Shown here: positions 17,219 to 26,164 of the stretch, in pieces
Position numbering within the stretch: the stretch's first letter is position 1
Layout of the letters: each line of letters begins with the position of its first letter
Source of the DNA: DSSB01 sp046346845
GTDB taxonomy: Bacteria; UBA10199; DSSB01
DNA length: 64,000 bases
Direction of reading: 5' to 3'
Assembly: GCA_046346845.1 (NCBI GenBank)
Contig: JAXMHH010000006.1
Coordinates: 186,001-250,000 of the forward strand
Notes under the pieces: generated by a model
Told to the model about the DNA's origin: nothing
The model's database searches: none
What the model saw: the letters and a program-made list of their open reading frames with translations, nothing else
Translations under genes and position numbers: made by a program

Positions 17219-17789
17219 GGTTTCTCTCCAATTTTTCCAGCTCTTCCCGCGTATTGACGTTGGCCGCGGAGTTCCCCCGGAGGGGAAGCCACAGCACATC
17301 CTCCGATCCGGCGCAGAATTCGCGCAGCGAGCGAATCCCGCGCTGCAACGCCGCCCGCATCGGCGCGGCCAGGCCCTTCGCGTAGAGCGCCATCAGGTAT
17401 TCCTTGCGCCCCTCTTGGACCGGAATCGCGGCGAGATGCCCGCGGCCGCGCCTCGCGACCTCCCGCAGGACCTCGGCGTCCAGCAGCGGCATGTCGCAGG
17501 CCACGGCCAAGGCGTAAGGGGCCGAGATTTCCTCCAGGGCGGTGGCCAGGCCGCCCAAGGGCCCTTGGTAGGGAACGCGGTCGCTCAAGATCCGCGCCGG
17601 GACGGCGCGATACTGTTCGGGGGTATTCGTGACCAGGACGATTTCGCGGCACAGCGGGCGCAAGGCCTCGTAGGCCCGCTGGACCATCGGCCTCTCCTGG
17701 TAAACGGCGAAGGCCTTATTCTCGCCGAAACGGCTGGATTTGCCGCCGGCGAGGATGACGCCGGCGACGTCGGAATAGGATAGGGTCAT
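17208..17789 (-). CDS. mobA: Molybdenum cofactor guanylyltransferase MobA
   Basis: 193 residues. The nucleotide-binding loop is GVILAGGKSSRFGENKA; YQGPLGGLATAL and VACDMPLL follow, as in MobA. It attaches GMP to Moco to form MGD, needed by both formate dehydrogenase and NarG in this window. The ATG at 17789 has GGAAAGGAA 5-8 nt upstream. It is the first protein gene after the riboswitch-like leader. Confidence 0.9.
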   Translation of the reverse strand: MTLSYSDVAGVILAGGKSSRFGENKAFAVYQERPMVQRAYEALRPLCREIVLVTNTPEQYRAVPARILSDRVPYQGPLGGLATALEEISAPYALAVACDMPLLDAEVLREVARRGRGHLAAIPVQEGRKEYLMALYAKGLAAPMRAALQRGIRSLREFCAGSEDVLWLPLRGNSAANVNTREELEKLERNHAV

Positions 17790-17804
17790 TTCATTCCTTT
17801 CCAA

Positions 17805-17895
17805 TTCGGCCCTAAGCCAGGGCTTCGGGAGGCGGCGCTGTTTCCGGCACCGCCCTGTCCCACCTCCCCTATCCCCTTCGGGACTTAGGCAGGCA
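17805..17895 (-). promoter_or_regulatory. Moco riboswitch-like leader upstream of mobA
   Basis: Read on the minus strand, CCTAAG and CTTAGG (17884-17889 and 17811-17816) close a structure whose core is AGGGCGG, an eight-pair GC hairpin, then CGCCTCCCG. This core matches, from memory, the AGGGCG-hairpin-CGCCTCCCG core of the Moco RNA motif in the E. coli moaA leader, and a CTGG just before the closing strand is also shared. It ends about 16 nt before mobA and its ribosome site, a position where Moco binding could block translation. Covariance has not been tested. Confidence 0.55.
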
Positions 17896-17933
17896 GGATC
17901 GGAATCTTCCCGCGCTTCGGCGGGGAACCTTCG

Positions 17934-18110
17934 TTACACCTTCAGATGGTTCTTGATCTCCGTGGCGTCTTTTTCGACTTCCTTGATCTCTTTCTTGAAG
18001 TTCTTAAAAAATTCGGCGATTCCCTTGCCTAAGCCCGGCAAGCGGGAAGGACCGAAGACCAACAAAAGCACCAAAACCACCAGGGCGATTTCCATGGGAC
18101 CTAAGCGCAT
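17934..18110 (-). CDS. tatA: Sec-independent translocase subunit TatA/E
   Basis: 58 residues: a short N-terminus, one membrane helix (IALVVLVLLLVFGPSRLPG, with the FGP-LP hinge of TatA), then an amphipathic Lys/Glu helix, IAEFFKNFKKEIKEVEK. TatA forms the channel that exports folded proteins such as ActB, which carries an RR signal in this window. The ATG at 18110 has GGAG 8 nt upstream; a second ATG at 18095 is possible. It precedes the Moco operon and shares the divergent control region with focA. Confidence 0.85.
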   Translation of the reverse strand: MRLGPMEIALVVLVLLLVFGPSRLPGLGKGIAEFFKNFKKEIKEVEKDATEIKNHLKV

Positions 18111-18179
18111 AATTCTTACTCCGGTACCTTTGTAACGATTTCGAGAAAAACCTTAAATGACCTGGGATGGACCTGGAAA

Positions 18180-18191
18180 TGATCTAGATCA
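18180..18191. promoter_or_regulatory. FNR-like palindrome between tatA and focA
   Basis: A perfect TGATCTAGATCA, one of five close copies in the window. It lies 70 bp before the tatA start and about 73 bp before the focA start, so it can serve both directions. The half site TGAT matches the core bound by FNR/DNR-type regulators. Confidence 0.65.
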
Positions 18192-18263
18192 GGAGGGCTA
18201 ATATGATGAATTTATTGCCTTTCTTTCCCAGCCGGTGAGAAAATATTTTCCTGGAGGTGCGCC

Positions 18264-19112
18264 ATGAGCGAGCTCTTCGGCATCGACGCCTTTGCCCCCA
18301 AAGAAATCGCGGAACGGATCGAAAACGTCGGGGTGGTGAAGGCCCGGCTGCCGGCCTTGACCCTGCTCATTCTCGGAATCCTGGCCGGCGGCTTCATCGG
18401 CTTCGGGGCCCTGTATTTCACCCTCATCCTCAGCGACCCCGGCCTCGGCTTCGCGGCTGGCCGGGTCTTGGGCGGCCTGGCCTTCTCCTTGGGGCTCATC
18501 CTGGTCGTCATCGCGGGGGCGGAGCTGTTTACCGGGAACAACCTGCTGGCCATGGCCTGGGCCTCGGGAAAAATCTCCCTCGGGGAATTATTGCGCAATT
18601 GGGTCCTCGTCTATTTCGGCAACGCGGTAGGGGCGGTAGGGCTCGCCCTGCTCGTCGCCTGGTCGCACCAATCCGACATGAACCAGGGTGGAGTTGGGCT
18701 GGCGGCCTTGAAGATCGCCGCGGCGAAGGTCTCCCTCCCCTTCTGGGAGGCCTTCTTCAAGGGCGTCTTGTGCAACATCCTGGTCTGCCTCGCCGTGTGG
18801 CTCGCCATGGCAGGGCGCAGCGTCACCGACAAGATCTTGGCCATCGTCTTTCCCATCTCGGCCTTCGTCGCCGCCGGCTTCGAGCACAGCATCGCCAACC
18901 TCTACTTCATCCCGCTCGGGATCTTGCTCAAGGGATCCCTCCCGAACGCGGGGCTGATTGATCTGAGCCAGCTCAACGCCTGGGGCTTGGCAAAAAATCT
19001 GGCGCCAGTGACCCTGGGAAACATCCTCGGGGGCAGCGGCATGGTCGCCCTGGTCTATTATTTGGTCTACCGACGGAAGCGCCAGAACTTCTCCGCCTCC
19101 ACCGAGGCATAA
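18264..19112 (+). CDS. focA: Formate/nitrite transporter (FocA/NirC family)
   Basis: 282 residues with six predicted membrane helices. Family signatures: AGAELFTGNN, KGVLCNILVCLAVW, GFEHSIANLYFIP and TLGNILGG. GGAGG lies 8 nt before the ATG. The family forms pentameric channels for formate, nitrite or hydrosulfide. Divergence from the formate dehydrogenase/Moco operon favours formate, but nitrite export beside a nitrate reductase locus is also plausible. Its 3' end overlaps the convergent ATPase gene by 46 bp. Confidence 0.87.
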   Translation: MSELFGIDAFAPKEIAERIENVGVVKARLPALTLLILGILAGGFIGFGALYFTLILSDPGLGFAAGRVLGGLAFSLGLILVVIAGAELFTGNNLLAMAWASGKISLGELLRNWVLVYFGNAVGAVGLALLVAWSHQSDMNQGGVGLAALKIAAAKVSLPFWEAFFKGVLCNILVCLAVWLAMAGRSVTDKILAIVFPISAFVAAGFEHSIANLYFIPLGILLKGSLPNAGLIDLSQLNAWGLAKNLAPVTLGNILGGSGMVALVYYLVYRRKRQNFSASTEA

Positions 19113-21691
19113 AGGAGCAGGCCCAAGGCCATGCACAGGAGCAGCTCCGCCGCCCGCAAGGGAACGACGTGGAACAGCCGCTGCAGGGGCGGAAGATAGA
19201 GGATCAGGATTTGGGAAATCACCGTCACCAGCACGGCCCCCGCCAGGCGGTAATTGGAAAAAATCCCGATCCGCCAGAGGGCGTGGCGCTCGGAGCGGAC
19301 CCCCATCACGTGGCCCATCTGGGTAAAGACGAGGGTGGTGAAGGTGACGGTTTGGGCCAGTTGCAGGTCATGGTCCCGCCTCCAGAAAAAATACAGGGCC
19401 CCGACCGACAAGAGTCCCATGAAGCAACCCACCGCCAAGGTATGCTCCCAGAGGCCCCTCCCCAGGATGTTCTCCCGCGTATCGCGCGGCGGCCTGCCCA
19501 TCACGTCCTCCTCGGCGGGCTCGAACCCCAGGGCGACGGCGGGCAGCCCGTCGGTCACCAAGTTGATCCATAGAATCTGCAGCGGCAGCACCGGCAACGG
19601 CAATGCCAAGGCCATGGCGAAGAGCATGGTGGCGATCTCGCCCAGATTGGTGGTCAGCATATACCGGACGAATTTTCGGATATTGTCGTAGACAATCCGC
19701 CCTTCGCGGACCGCCCGGACGATGGCGGTGAAGTTCTCCTCCGTCAAAATCAGGTCGGAGGCCTCCTTCGCCACGTCGGTGCCCCGGCCCATGGCGATCC
19801 CCACGTCCGCCTTCTTCAGGGCCGGGGCGTCGTTCACGCCGTCGCCGGTCATCGCGACGAAATTCCGGTTGTCTTGCAACACCTCGATGATCCTCAGCTT
19901 ATCCTCCGGGGAAACCCTGGCGTAGATCGAGGCCCGCTCGGCCTGTGCATCCAGCCAATCCCTCCCCTCCCGCTTGAGATCCGTCCCGGTGATCACGCTG
20001 TCCCCTTCCCGAAACAGGCCCAACTCCCTTCCGATCGCAACCGCGGTGGCGGGATGATCCCCCGTCATCATCACCGGTTGGATGCCAGCCGACCGGCAAT
20101 CGGCGATGGCCGGCCTGGCCTCCGCCCGAGGCGGGTCCTGCAGGCCGACCAGGCCCAACAACACCATGTCTCGCTCGGCAAGGGAGGCCTCCTCTTCCGG
20201 CGCGACTTTTTTCATCGCCACTGCGAGCACGCGGTAGCCCTCGGCCGCCATCCCTTCCTGGATCGCCTCCAGCTCGCGAGCCCGGGCCGCGGAAATCGGC
20301 CGAGCCTCCCCCTCCGTCCATTCTTGCACACAAATCCTGAGCAGCGCCTCCGGGGCCCCTTTGGTGAAGGCAATCCGCTCCCCGGCGTGGCGATGCAGCG
20401 TCGTCATGCATTTTCGATCGGCATCGAAGGGGACCTCCGCCACGCGGGGAAACTCCTCCCGCAGCGCTGCCGGATCGAGTCCCATCGCCGCCACGAATTT
20501 CAGCAAGGCCACCTCCATCGGATCTCCCGCGGGCCTCGTCTCGGCCGGGGCAGTCCCGGCGTCGTTGCAGAGGGCGAGGGCCCGAAACAAGCCAAGGGCC
20601 TCCCGCGGATTGGGGCCCGAAGGAAAGGGCGCTTCGAAGCGCTGGCCTTGGAAATAACCCGCGCGGACCTCCATCTGGTTGACGGTGAGGGTGCCGGTCT
20701 TGTCGGCGCAGATCGCGGTGATGGCCCCGAGGGCCTCCACCGCCTGGAGGTTGCGGACTAGGACACCCCGGCGCGCCAGGCGCAAGGCGCCGAGGGAAAG
20801 GCTGATGGTGATGACCGCGGGCAGGCTTTCCGGTATCGCCGCGACGCCGAGGCTGACCGCCGTTAGCAACATTTCGACCCAAGGCTTGGCCTGCAGCAGG
20901 CCGACCAGGAAGATCAGCAGGCAAAGGCCGAAGGCCGTCCAGACCAGGCGCCGGGTCAGTTGATTCATCCGCTTTTGGAGGGGGATCTCCCCGGGGCGTT
21001 CCCGGGCGACCAGTTGGGCGATGCGGCCCAACTCGGTCTCGGAACCGGTCGCCACGCAGATCCCCCGGCCCCGTCCCCCCACCGCGTGGGTGCCCATAAA
21101 ACCCATGTTGGACTGGTCCCCCAAGCTCAGGTCCGCTTCCCGCAAGGCCCGCAGCTCCTTTGCGACGGTCACCGATTCGCCGGTCAGCAGCGACTCGTCG
21201 ACCCGCAGGCCCACTATCTCGCTGAAGCGAAGGTCGGCGGGAATGCGGTCGCCCGCTTCCAGGTGGACGATGTCGCCGGGCACCAGGGCCTCGGCGGGGA
21301 CCCTTACCAGGCGTCCCTCGCGCAGGACCTGGGCGGAGGGCACCGCCAACCGCCGCAGGCTTTCCATCGCCCGTTCCGCCCGGTACTCTTGGAAAAATCC
21401 GATCCCCGCATTCAAGGCCACGATCCAGGCGATGATCAACGCGTCCGTCCCATGCCCGATCGCCAGGGAGACGCCGATCACGGCCAACAGGAGCAGGATC
21501 ATGGGATTGAGGATCTGATCGAGGAAGATCCGCCCAGGGCTGCGCAGCCCGCCTCCGGGAATCCGGTTGGGGCCGTGAATTTCCAGCCGGCGCCGGGCCG
21601 CTTCGGAGGTCAAACCCTGATGGAGATCGGTGTTAAAATGATGGGCCGTCGCCTCGACGGACAGGGAATAATAGGGAGGATCGGACCCCAT
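19067..21691 (-). CDS. P2-type cation-transporting ATPase
   Basis: 874 residues. A cation-ATPase N-terminal domain precedes the actuator motif (DESLLTGES), the M4 motif AAIPESLPAV, the phosphorylation site CADKTGTLT, KGAPEALL in the nucleotide domain, and TGDGVNDAPALKKADVGIAMG. The PESLP form and overall layout suit Ca2+- or Na+-type P2 pumps of the inner membrane; the ion is uncertain. It lies 90 bp after the hemerythrin gene at the end of the nar-act unit. Its last 46 bp are antisense to the end of focA. Confidence 0.87.
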   Translation of the reverse strand: MGSDPPYYSLSVEATAHHFNTDLHQGLTSEAARRRLEIHGPNRIPGGGLRSPGRIFLDQILNPMILLLLAVIGVSLAIGHGTDALIIAWIVALNAGIGFFQEYRAERAMESLRRLAVPSAQVLREGRLVRVPAEALVPGDIVHLEAGDRIPADLRFSEIVGLRVDESLLTGESVTVAKELRALREADLSLGDQSNMGFMGTHAVGGRGRGICVATGSETELGRIAQLVARERPGEIPLQKRMNQLTRRLVWTAFGLCLLIFLVGLLQAKPWVEMLLTAVSLGVAAIPESLPAVITISLSLGALRLARRGVLVRNLQAVEALGAITAICADKTGTLTVNQMEVRAGYFQGQRFEAPFPSGPNPREALGLFRALALCNDAGTAPAETRPAGDPMEVALLKFVAAMGLDPAALREEFPRVAEVPFDADRKCMTTLHRHAGERIAFTKGAPEALLRICVQEWTEGEARPISAARARELEAIQEGMAAEGYRVLAVAMKKVAPEEEASLAERDMVLLGLVGLQDPPRAEARPAIADCRSAGIQPVMMTGDHPATAVAIGRELGLFREGDSVITGTDLKREGRDWLDAQAERASIYARVSPEDKLRIIEVLQDNRNFVAMTGDGVNDAPALKKADVGIAMGRGTDVAKEASDLILTEENFTAIVRAVREGRIVYDNIRKFVRYMLTTNLGEIATMLFAMALALPLPVLPLQILWINLVTDGLPAVALGFEPAEEDVMGRPPRDTRENILGRGLWEHTLAVGCFMGLLSVGALYFFWRRDHDLQLAQTVTFTTLVFTQMGHVMGVRSERHALWRIGIFSNYRLAGAVLVTVISQILILYLPPLQRLFHVVPLRAAELLLCMALGLLLYASVEAEKFWRFRR

Positions 21692-21781
21692 GGGCGAAAA
21701 GTCTACGCCCCGGCCCTGGGCCCCGCCACTGATAAAAATCAGATCCCCCTCGGAACGCGGCGCGCGCCCCGGCCGGGCCGG

Positions 21782-22429
21782 CTAAAACTCGGAGAGGCGC
21801 GCGGCTAGGCGCTCCCATTCTTGCTGGGAAAACATCTGCTGGGCCAAGGGAAAGAGGACGGTGTTTTCCTTGTAAATGTGGAGCTTCATCGTCTCGACGA
21901 TCTCCTGACCGAGATGGAAGGCGTGTTCCAACAGGATTTTCCGCGAGGCGGGATCGGGCAGGCGCGGCGCCAGCCCCAGGAGGTTGAAGACCAGGCAGGC
22001 CGACTGGCCGACGCGCTGATGGTCGTCCTCCATGACCTCGACCGGGGTGATGGTGCGGCCCATCAGGCTGTGCTCGCCGGTCTCGAGGAATTTCTCGCGC
22101 AGCAGGGGGAACAGGGCCTTTTCTTCCTTCCGGTTGTGCCCGAGCACCGCCTCGTCCAGGAAGCTGAAGAAGCGCTTGAGGCCGGAGGATACCTCGGGGG
22201 TGAATTGCCAGCCGTTCTGCTTCAGCTCGAGCAGGGCCTGCTCGAAGACGCTCAGCACCTTGGAATACTCCTCGTGCTCGTCCAGCAGTTCTTGGAGGGG
22301 CTTGGCCAGCTCCGCATAGGGGATCTGGGGGACGGTGCCCGCCGAAAAGGCCTCGGGAGGCTCCATCGGCGAGCAGGGGCCTTGTTCCAGCCCGTGCTCC
22401 ACGAATCGTTGCAGTGGCTCTTTCGACAT
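21782..22429 (-). CDS. Hemerythrin-like (HHE) domain protein following the ACIII genes
   Basis: 215 residues. His/Glu ligands appear in LLDEHEEYSKV, LGHNRKEEKALFP, MEDDHQRVG and KLHIYKENTVLFPLAQQMF, the last being a strong HHE signature. An N-terminal 40-residue extension has one Cys. Such proteins often accompany nitrate/nitrite respiration genes and respond to NO or O2. It starts 7 nt after actF and is very likely in the same transcript. Function is inferred from fold and neighbours. Confidence 0.8.
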   Translation of the reverse strand: MSKEPLQRFVEHGLEQGPCSPMEPPEAFSAGTVPQIPYAELAKPLQELLDEHEEYSKVLSVFEQALLELKQNGWQFTPEVSSGLKRFFSFLDEAVLGHNRKEEKALFPLLREKFLETGEHSLMGRTITPVEVMEDDHQRVGQSACLVFNLLGLAPRLPDPASRKILLEHAFHLGQEIVETMKLHIYKENTVLFPLAQQMFSQQEWERLAARLSEF

Positions 22430-22436
22430 AAAAATC

Positions 22437-23612
22437 CTACTGGTGAAGGTGAAAGCTCTCTTGCAAATAGGGGTCGTTCTTGGCGATCAACGGCGCCCGC
22501 TCCAGGGCCCGACCCACGACATAACCGAATAGGCCGGCGTAGCCAAGGGCGATCAGCACCTCGAAGGGCCCGATACTGCGCTGCTTCATGACATTAGGCG
22601 CCACCAGCAGGAAAAGGTCCACCCAAAATCCGATCAACAGGGCAATGCAGACCCGCTTCAGCAGCTCCGGGCTGCGCTTGGAGGCCCGGGGCATCAGGGT
22701 CAGGAAGGGCACCAGCCAATTCAATCCAAAATTGAGCAGGAAGAGCCAGAGCCAGTCCGAATCGGTCCTCAGCCAGTAGTACACCGTCTCCTCGGGGATG
22801 TTGGAGTACCAGATCAGCAGGTACTGCGAGAGCCAGATATAGGCCCAAAAGCTGCTGAAGGCGAAGATCATCTTGCCCAGGTCATGGAGGTGATTCTCGT
22901 TCAGCAGATTGCCGAAGTAGCCCCGCTCGTACAGGAGGATGACGATCAGCGCGATGCCCGCCAAGCCGTGGAGGAAGAGGCTGGAGAAGGTGTAGATCGC
23001 GTAGATGGTGCTGTACCAATGCGGCTCCAGCGACATCAACCAATCGAAACTGGCGAAGGCGAAGGTCAGTGCGAAGGTCAGGATGAACAGGGCCGAATAC
23101 CGAATGCTGCGCCGGTAATAGGCCAGGTCGCCCGCCGCGGCCCTGTCCTGCAAGCCGGAGGCGCGGCGGAGCAAGAAGGTCAGTAGGATCCACAGGCCGA
23201 AATACACCCCCATGCGCGCGAAGAAAAAGGGCAGGTTGAGATAGGGGGCCTTGTGCCGCAGCAGGGGATCGGCGGCCACCGCCTCGTGGTGGGACCAATG
23301 GTAGAGGTGATGCATCCCGAAATACAGGGCCAGCATCAGGACGAAGGCCACCGGCAGGTAGGCCGTCATCGCCTCGGGCACCCGCTTGAGATTGGCGGCC
23401 CAGCCCGCATTGGAAAGGTAGAGGATCGACAGGAAAAAGGCCCCGGCCAAGGCGAGCGAAAGGAAGTAGAAATTATCGATCAGGACGTTCGCCCACATCC
23501 GCGTGGGATCCTGGAAATACAGGACGCCCAGGCTGACCGCTCCCAGGCCCATCAAGGCCAGGCAAAGGTACCGATACTTGGGCAAGAAGGAAAAACTGGG
23601 TTTGGGCTTCAT
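22437..23612 (-). CDS. actF: Alternative Complex III, quinone-binding membrane subunit ActF
   Basis: 391 residues with about ten membrane helices. Typical stretches are FASFDWLMSLEPHWYSTIYAIY and FSSFWAYIWLSQYLLIWYSNIPEET, which define the ActF/NrfD-related subunit. It contributes to the quinol site and proton path of the complex. The ATG at 23612 overlaps the end of actE by four bases; a longer opening upstream runs through actE. It is the last act gene. Confidence 0.9.
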   Translation of the reverse strand: MKPKPSFSFLPKYRYLCLALMGLGAVSLGVLYFQDPTRMWANVLIDNFYFLSLALAGAFFLSILYLSNAGWAANLKRVPEAMTAYLPVAFVLMLALYFGMHHLYHWSHHEAVAADPLLRHKAPYLNLPFFFARMGVYFGLWILLTFLLRRASGLQDRAAAGDLAYYRRSIRYSALFILTFALTFAFASFDWLMSLEPHWYSTIYAIYTFSSLFLHGLAGIALIVILLYERGYFGNLLNENHLHDLGKMIFAFSSFWAYIWLSQYLLIWYSNIPEETVYYWLRTDSDWLWLFLLNFGLNWLVPFLTLMPRASKRSPELLKRVCIALLIGFWVDLFLLVAPNVMKQRSIGPFEVLIALGYAGLFGYVVGRALERAPLIAKNDPYLQESFHLHQ

Positions 23613-24262
23613 GGTTGTCCCCCTCCCTTCGCGGAGGCCGCGCCGCCTTGCGGCCGGGTCTCGGACGAGGCCTGCGTCTCCGGCGACTTTTGGGTCTCGG
23701 GAGGGGCGGCGCTGCGGTCGACCCCCTGGATCTTTCTCAGGTAGTGCACGAGCTTCCACCGGTCCGCGGGCTTGATTTGACTCGCGTAGGAGGCCATCTG
23801 GCCGGAACCGACGGTGATGATGTGGAAGAGCCTGCCGTCGCTGTAATTTTTCAGGGCCGCGGTGTGGAAAGAAGGCGGATTGGGATACTTCGGAATCAGC
23901 GGACCGTCGCCCTCCCCTTTCTCACCGTGGCAGATCAGGCAAAAATGTCGATAGACCTTCTCACCCCGCGCCAAGGCCGCCGCGTCGGGGGCGACCGGAT
24001 TGACCAATTCCCGGCCCGCCCGCTCCGCTTCTTCGGGGGTCGTGCCGTAGGAATAAGGCATAAAACCCCGGGGAATGGTGCCCGCGGGCGGGGCTTGCAA
24101 GGTCTTCCCGTCCTTGAAGTTGGGATTGGGCGCGAAGCTGTCGTAGGGAACCGAATGCGCCATGTCCGGCAGGAACTCATAGCCCGGGCGTTTCGGATCG
24201 CGACCGCAAGAGGCGGTCAGAAATCCGGCGAACAATAGAGAAAGACAAACTAGGCGTTTCAC
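23609..24262 (-). CDS. actE: Alternative Complex III, monoheme cytochrome c subunit ActE
   Basis: 217 residues. The signal ends in a lipobox (FLTASC), so Cys19 is probably lipidated. One heme motif is present (CLICHGEKGEGDG) in a class I cytochrome c domain, with Met in GSGQMASYA as likely axial ligand. The C-terminal 35 residues are Gln/Glu/Pro-rich and likely disordered. It passes electrons from the ACIII core to a soluble carrier or oxidase. It overlaps actD and actF by four bases each. Confidence 0.9.
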   Translation of the reverse strand: MKRLVCLSLLFAGFLTASCGRDPKRPGYEFLPDMAHSVPYDSFAPNPNFKDGKTLQAPPAGTIPRGFMPYSYGTTPEEAERAGRELVNPVAPDAAALARGEKVYRHFCLICHGEKGEGDGPLIPKYPNPPSFHTAALKNYSDGRLFHIITVGSGQMASYASQIKPADRWKLVHYLRKIQGVDRSAAPPETQKSPETQASSETRPQGGAASAKGGGQP

Positions 24263-24783
24263 CGAAACACCTCCCGGCTCTCCACGCTTTGCGCCCCGGT
24301 CGCGCGAAAGATCCTCCGCGCCTCGGTTTCGTCAAAGGAGCCCCCGGCCTGCTCGAGCACCAAGGCGAAGGCATCGTTGGTGACCTGGGGATGGAATGGC
24401 CTCGCCTTCGCCCCCGGGAAGAGCTTTCCCCGGACGAAAAAGGCCAGCACCGTCGTCAGGCCGCCCAGCAATACGGTGATCTCGAAGGCCACCGGCAGCC
24501 AGGCCAGCAGCGAATTGTCGGGCTTGCCGCCGACGTTGACGGGCCAATTGACCACCGAGGTCCAGTACTGGAAGCTCAGCGCCAGGGAAAGGCCGACCAA
24601 GCCCGCGGCGAAGGTGACCCACGGCAGGCGCGAGCGCCTCAGGTGCATCGCCTCGTCGATGCCGTGGATCGCGTAGGGCGAATAGACGTCCTGGATCTCG
24701 AACCCACTCTCCCGCAAGCCGCGGACCGCTGCCAGCAGCCCGTTCTCGTCGCGATAGATGCCGACCAGGTACTTCTTAAACAT
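24259..24783 (-). CDS. actD: Alternative Complex III subunit ActD (DUF3341)
   Basis: 174 residues. A cytoplasmic N-terminal domain (GIYRDENGLLAAVRGLRESG, then YSPYAIHGIDEAM) is typical of ActD, and two membrane helices follow (WVTFAAGLVGLSLALSFQYW and ITVLLGGLTTVLAFFV). It is an accessory membrane subunit of ACIII. It overlaps actC by eight bases at its start and actE by four at its end. Confidence 0.9.
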   Translation of the reverse strand: MFKKYLVGIYRDENGLLAAVRGLRESGFEIQDVYSPYAIHGIDEAMHLRRSRLPWVTFAAGLVGLSLALSFQYWTSVVNWPVNVGGKPDNSLLAWLPVAFEITVLLGGLTTVLAFFVRGKLFPGAKARPFHPQVTNDAFALVLEQAGGSFDETEARRIFRATGAQSVESREVFR

Positions 24784-26161
24784 TGCGGATCACCTCTTCC
24801 TTCTTTTGTTGGGCGGACAGGACGATCTTCACCTCGTGGATCGCGATCCCGGGCAGGAACCGGATGAAGAGGAGGAAACAGGTGAAGAACAGGCCGAAGC
24901 TGCCCAAGAGCGTCCCCACCTCGACAAAGGTCGGCTTGTACATGGCCCAGCTCGAGGGGAGGTAATCGCGGTGCAGGGAGGTGACGATGATCACGAAGCG
25001 CTCGAACCACATGCCGACGTTGACCAACAGCGAGATGATGAACATCGGGACGATGCTGGTCCGGATCTTCTTGAACCACAGCAGCTGGGGGACGATCAGG
25101 TTGCAGCTCATCATCGTCCAATAGGCCCAGGAGTAGGGTCCGAAGGCGCGGTTGCGGAAGGTGAACATCTCGTACTCGTTGCCACCGTACCAGGCCATGA
25201 AGAATTCCGTGGCGTAGGCAAAGCCGACGATCGAGCCCGTAAGCAGGATGACCTTGCACATGTTCTCGAGGTGGTACATCGTGATGTAGTTTTCCCAGTG
25301 CATCACCTTGCGCGTGATGATCAGGAGGGTCAGCACCATCCCGAAGCCCGAGAAGACCGCGCCCACCACGAAGTAAGGCGGAAAAATCGTCGCGTGCCAG
25401 CCGGGGATCACGGAAGTCGCGAAGTCGGTGCTGACGATGGTGTGGACCGACACGACCAAGGGCGTCGCCAGGCCGGCTAGAATCAAGGTCAGCGCCTCGT
25501 AGCGGGACCAGGTCCGGCTCGAGCCGTCCCAACCCAGGCTGAACAGTCCGAAGAGGAATTTTTTCACCTTGCTCTGGGTGCGGTCCCGCAGGGTCGCCAG
25601 GTCCGGAATCATCCCGACGTACCAAAAGACGAAGGAAATGATGAAATAGGTGCTGATCGCGAACACGTCCCACAACAAGGGCGAGCGGAAATTCACCCAG
25701 AGCGAACCGCGCATATTGGGATAGGGAAAGACCCAAAAGGCCAGCCAGGGACGCCCCATGTGGATGACCGGAAAGGTGCCCGCGCAAATGACCGCGAAGA
25801 TCGTCATGGCCTCGGCGGCCCGGTTGATCGAGGTCCGCCATTTCTGCCGGAACAGCAGCAAGATGGCCGAGATCAGGGTGCCGGCGTGGCCGATACCGAC
25901 CCAGAAGACGAAGTTGGTGATGTCAAAGGCCCAGCCGATGGTCTTGTTGAGGCCCCAGACCCCGATGCCCTTCTTGATCTGGTAGGCCACCAAGGCGACG
26001 CCCATGCTCATCACCAGGAAGGAGATGGTGAATAGAATCTTCCAGCCGGCGCCGGGCTTTTTTTCGATGGGGCGGCAGACGTCCTCCGTGACATCCAGCA
26101 TGGACTTCTCCGCCGTGATTTGCGGGGGACGCAGGGCGCTGGCGACGGTCAAACGCGACAT
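24776..26161 (-). CDS. actC: Alternative Complex III, NrfD-like membrane subunit ActC
   Basis: 461 residues with about ten membrane helices. FVFWVGIGHAGTLISAILLLFRQKWR and MHWENYITMYHLENMCK are characteristic of ActC/NrfD-type quinol-interacting subunits. It holds the main quinol site next to the ActB iron-sulfur chain. AAGGA lies 6 nt before the ATG; the gene begins 3 nt after actB. Confidence 0.92.
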   Translation of the reverse strand: MSRLTVASALRPPQITAEKSMLDVTEDVCRPIEKKPGAGWKILFTISFLVMSMGVALVAYQIKKGIGVWGLNKTIGWAFDITNFVFWVGIGHAGTLISAILLLFRQKWRTSINRAAEAMTIFAVICAGTFPVIHMGRPWLAFWVFPYPNMRGSLWVNFRSPLLWDVFAISTYFIISFVFWYVGMIPDLATLRDRTQSKVKKFLFGLFSLGWDGSSRTWSRYEALTLILAGLATPLVVSVHTIVSTDFATSVIPGWHATIFPPYFVVGAVFSGFGMVLTLLIITRKVMHWENYITMYHLENMCKVILLTGSIVGFAYATEFFMAWYGGNEYEMFTFRNRAFGPYSWAYWTMMSCNLIVPQLLWFKKIRTSIVPMFIISLLVNVGMWFERFVIIVTSLHRDYLPSSWAMYKPTFVEVGTLLGSFGLFFTCFLLFIRFLPGIAIHEVKIVLSAQQKKEEVIRNV

Positions 26162-26164
26162 AGG

